NCBI RefSeq assembly: GCF_018798885.1
Contig: NZ_CP076361.1
Location: forward strand, 124,001 to 188,000
Source: Gemmobacter fulvus
GTDB lineage: Bacteria > Pseudomonadota > Alphaproteobacteria > Rhodobacterales > Rhodobacteraceae
DNA: 64,000 nucleotides
Direction of reading: 5' to 3'
Of this stretch, positions 62,889 through 64,000 are shown one piece after another. Position numbers and translations under genes: made by a program. How positions within the stretch are numbered: position 1 is the first letter of the stretch; each line of letters starts with the position of its first letter. A model generated the notes under the pieces. That model did not search any database. It saw only the letters and a program-made list of their open reading frames with translations, and had not been told where the DNA came from.

Positions 62889-64000
62889 TGGATGGCACGG
62901 TTCTGGTAGCCGATGATGACCGCACGATCCGCACGGTGCTGACACAGGCGCTGACACGGGCGGGATGCAAGGTTCACGCAACCTCGTCGCTGGTGACGCT
63001 GATGCGCTGGGTCGAAGAGGGCAAGGGCGATCTGGTGATTTCGGATGTGATCATGCCCGATGGTAACGGGCTTGAGGCTTTGCCCAAGATCTCCAACATG
63101 CGGCCCGGCCTGCCGGTGATCGTGATTTCGGCGCAGAACACCATCATGACCGCCATTCAGGCCGCCGAGGCCGAGGCGTTCGACTATCTGCCGAAACCCT
63201 TCGATCTGCCCGATCTGATGAAACGCTCAGCCCGCGCGCTGGACATGAAGCGCCGCGCGCCGAAAGTGGCGGCCACCCCGCGCGAGGCGGGCGACGATCT
63301 GCCGCTGGTGGGGCGCACCCCGGCGATGCAGGCGCTGTACCGGCTGGTGGCGCGGGTGATGAACACCGATCTCGCGGTGCTGATCACCGGCGAGTCGGGC
63401 ACCGGAAAATCGCTGATTGCCCGTGCGATCCATGACTTTTCAGACCGGCGCACCATGCCCTTCGTGGTGGCACAGGCGGCGGATCTGCAAGGGATGGACG
63501 GGCCTTCGGCGCTGCTGGCCAAGGCGCGGGGCGGGTCTTTGGTGTTTGATGAAGTGGCTGATCTGGATGACGAGGCGCAGGCCCGCATCGTGCGTATGCT
63601 GGATATGCTGGGCGACAATGCGCCGCGCATCATGGCCACCAGCCAGAGCGATCTGGCGGCCCGGATGGAGGCGGGGGCTTTCCGGCAGGATCTGTTCTAC
63701 CGTCTGGGCGGCGTCACGCTGCATGTGCCCAGCCTGCGCGAGCGGGTGGATGACATTCCGCTGCTGGCCGAACACTTCCTTGCGCGCGGTGAACGCGATT
63801 TCGGCACGGTGCGCCGCCTGTCGCCCGATGCGCGCGAAATTCTGCGCGCCTATAGCTGGCCGGGCAATGTGCGGCAGCTGGAAAACACGCTCAAGCGCCT
63901 GATGGTCACCTCGTCCGAGCCGGATATCAGCCGCGCCGAGGTTGAGGCCGCCCTGGGCAGCCAGCCCTTGCCAGAGCCGATGAAGGGCGCGGGTGAGGGC
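62888..64000 (+). CDS. ntrC: Nitrogen response regulator NtrC, GAFTGA-less type (3' truncated by window)
   Basis: The first 371 codons of NtrC. Receiver domain with phospho-acceptor Asp53 in [10 protein letters not shown] and Lys103 in L-P-K-P-F. The AAA+ domain has Walker A G-E-S-G-T-G-K-S at 168-175 and Walker B S-L-V-F-D-E-V near 217. Between them the sigma54-contact loop GAFTGA is missing: the stretch reads [14 protein letters not shown]. This matches the sigma54-independent NtrC of Rhodobacter capsulatus, which acts with the housekeeping polymerase. The start ATG overlaps the ntrB stop. Confidence 0.93.
   Translation, partial: MDGTVLVADDDRTIRTVLTQALTRAGCKVHATSSLVTLMRWVEEGKGDLVISDVIMPDGNGLEALPKISNMRPGLPVIVISAQNTIMTAIQAAEAEAFDYLPKPFDLPDLMKRSARALDMKRRAPKVAATPREAGDDLPLVGRTPAMQALYRLVARVMNTDLAVLITGESGTGKSLIARAIHDFSDRRTMPFVVAQAADLQGMDGPSALLAKARGGSLVFDEVADLDDEAQARIVRMLDMLGDNAPRIMATSQSDLAARMEAGAFRQDLFYRLGGVTLHVPSLRERVDDIPLLAEHFLARGERDFGTVRRLSPDAREILRAYSWPGNVRQLENTLKRLMVTSSEPDISRAEVEAALGSQPLPEPMKGAGEG

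Overview
The window is GC-rich chromosomal DNA of an alphaproteobacterium of the order Rhodobacterales, most like the Rhodobacter/Gemmobacter/Tabrizicola group. Support comes from the complete smo polyol operon (smoEFGKS-mtlK), a nifR3(dusB)-ntrB-ntrC operon whose NtrC lacks the sigma54-contact GAFTGA loop, DUF6456/DUF6477/DUF1127 small regulatory families, and housekeeping genes typical of that order. Genes are tightly packed, with many 1-4 bp start/stop overlaps and no gap above 300 bp. I see no tRNA, rRNA, IS element, prophage or CRISPR array. Both ends cut a gene.

Layout. 1-4661 (+): a C1/N-methyl catabolic cluster with the C-terminus of a GcvT-domain (dimethylglycine/sarcosine dehydrogenase-like) protein, an MttB-family methyltransferase without pyrrolysine, an aldehyde dehydrogenase and a 3-hydroxyisobutyrate dehydrogenase-like oxidoreductase. 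A second MttB-family gene stands alone at 49361. 4711-14063 (-): an almost continuous run alr-mlaE-mlaF, a coiled-coil membrane protein, a PqiA-like protein, a luciferase-like monooxygenase, radA, cvpA, purF and an SDR. 14267-22437 (-): polyol uptake and oxidation, with an HAD phosphatase, a SorC-type regulator and a clear inverted-repeat operator before smoE. 22507-26099 (-): dnaB, pyrE, pyrC.

26314-33682 is the accessory-looking part. It holds a small LprI-like secreted protein, a 317-aa serine-hydrolase-fold protein whose nucleophile is lost, two related GT2 glycosyltransferases (one with a 400-residue N-terminal extension), and a divergent 736-aa protein that joins a DxD sugar transferase, a Rossmann/methyltransferase-like domain and an intact-serine version of the same hydrolase. 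I consider this cassette the best candidate for an undescribed surface-glycan system.

33778-40828 (mostly +): an orphan MoxR ATPase, a DUF1127 gene divergent from a MocR regulator with three TGATACAA repeats between and at their starts, a small orphan gene, and a spermidine/putrescine-type ABC transporter (two permeases and an ATPase, no binding protein) translationally coupled to a capsule-synthesis-like gene. 40822-49129 (-): TetR, PPK2 polyphosphate kinase, alpha/beta hydrolase, homoserine acyltransferase, a P-loop protein, a FadL-like porin, an EamA transporter and guaA. 50972-58006: DUF6477/DUF6456 divergent pair, LysE exporter behind an FNR-type box and a tandem hairpin repeat, peroxiredoxin, aquaporin, lipA, a dihaem cytochrome, a 55-aa membrane peptide, a Mug-family glycosylase and hpt. 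58076-64000: ratA/COQ10-like gene, pncC, pgpA, ispDF, then dusB-ntrB-ntrC running off the end.

A short dispersed element (GC hairpin followed by GGATATTT-N-GCCAA-N-GTGAAAG) recurs at 711, 5428 and 49181, with a diverged relative near 14188; all copies lie between genes and all point in the + direction.
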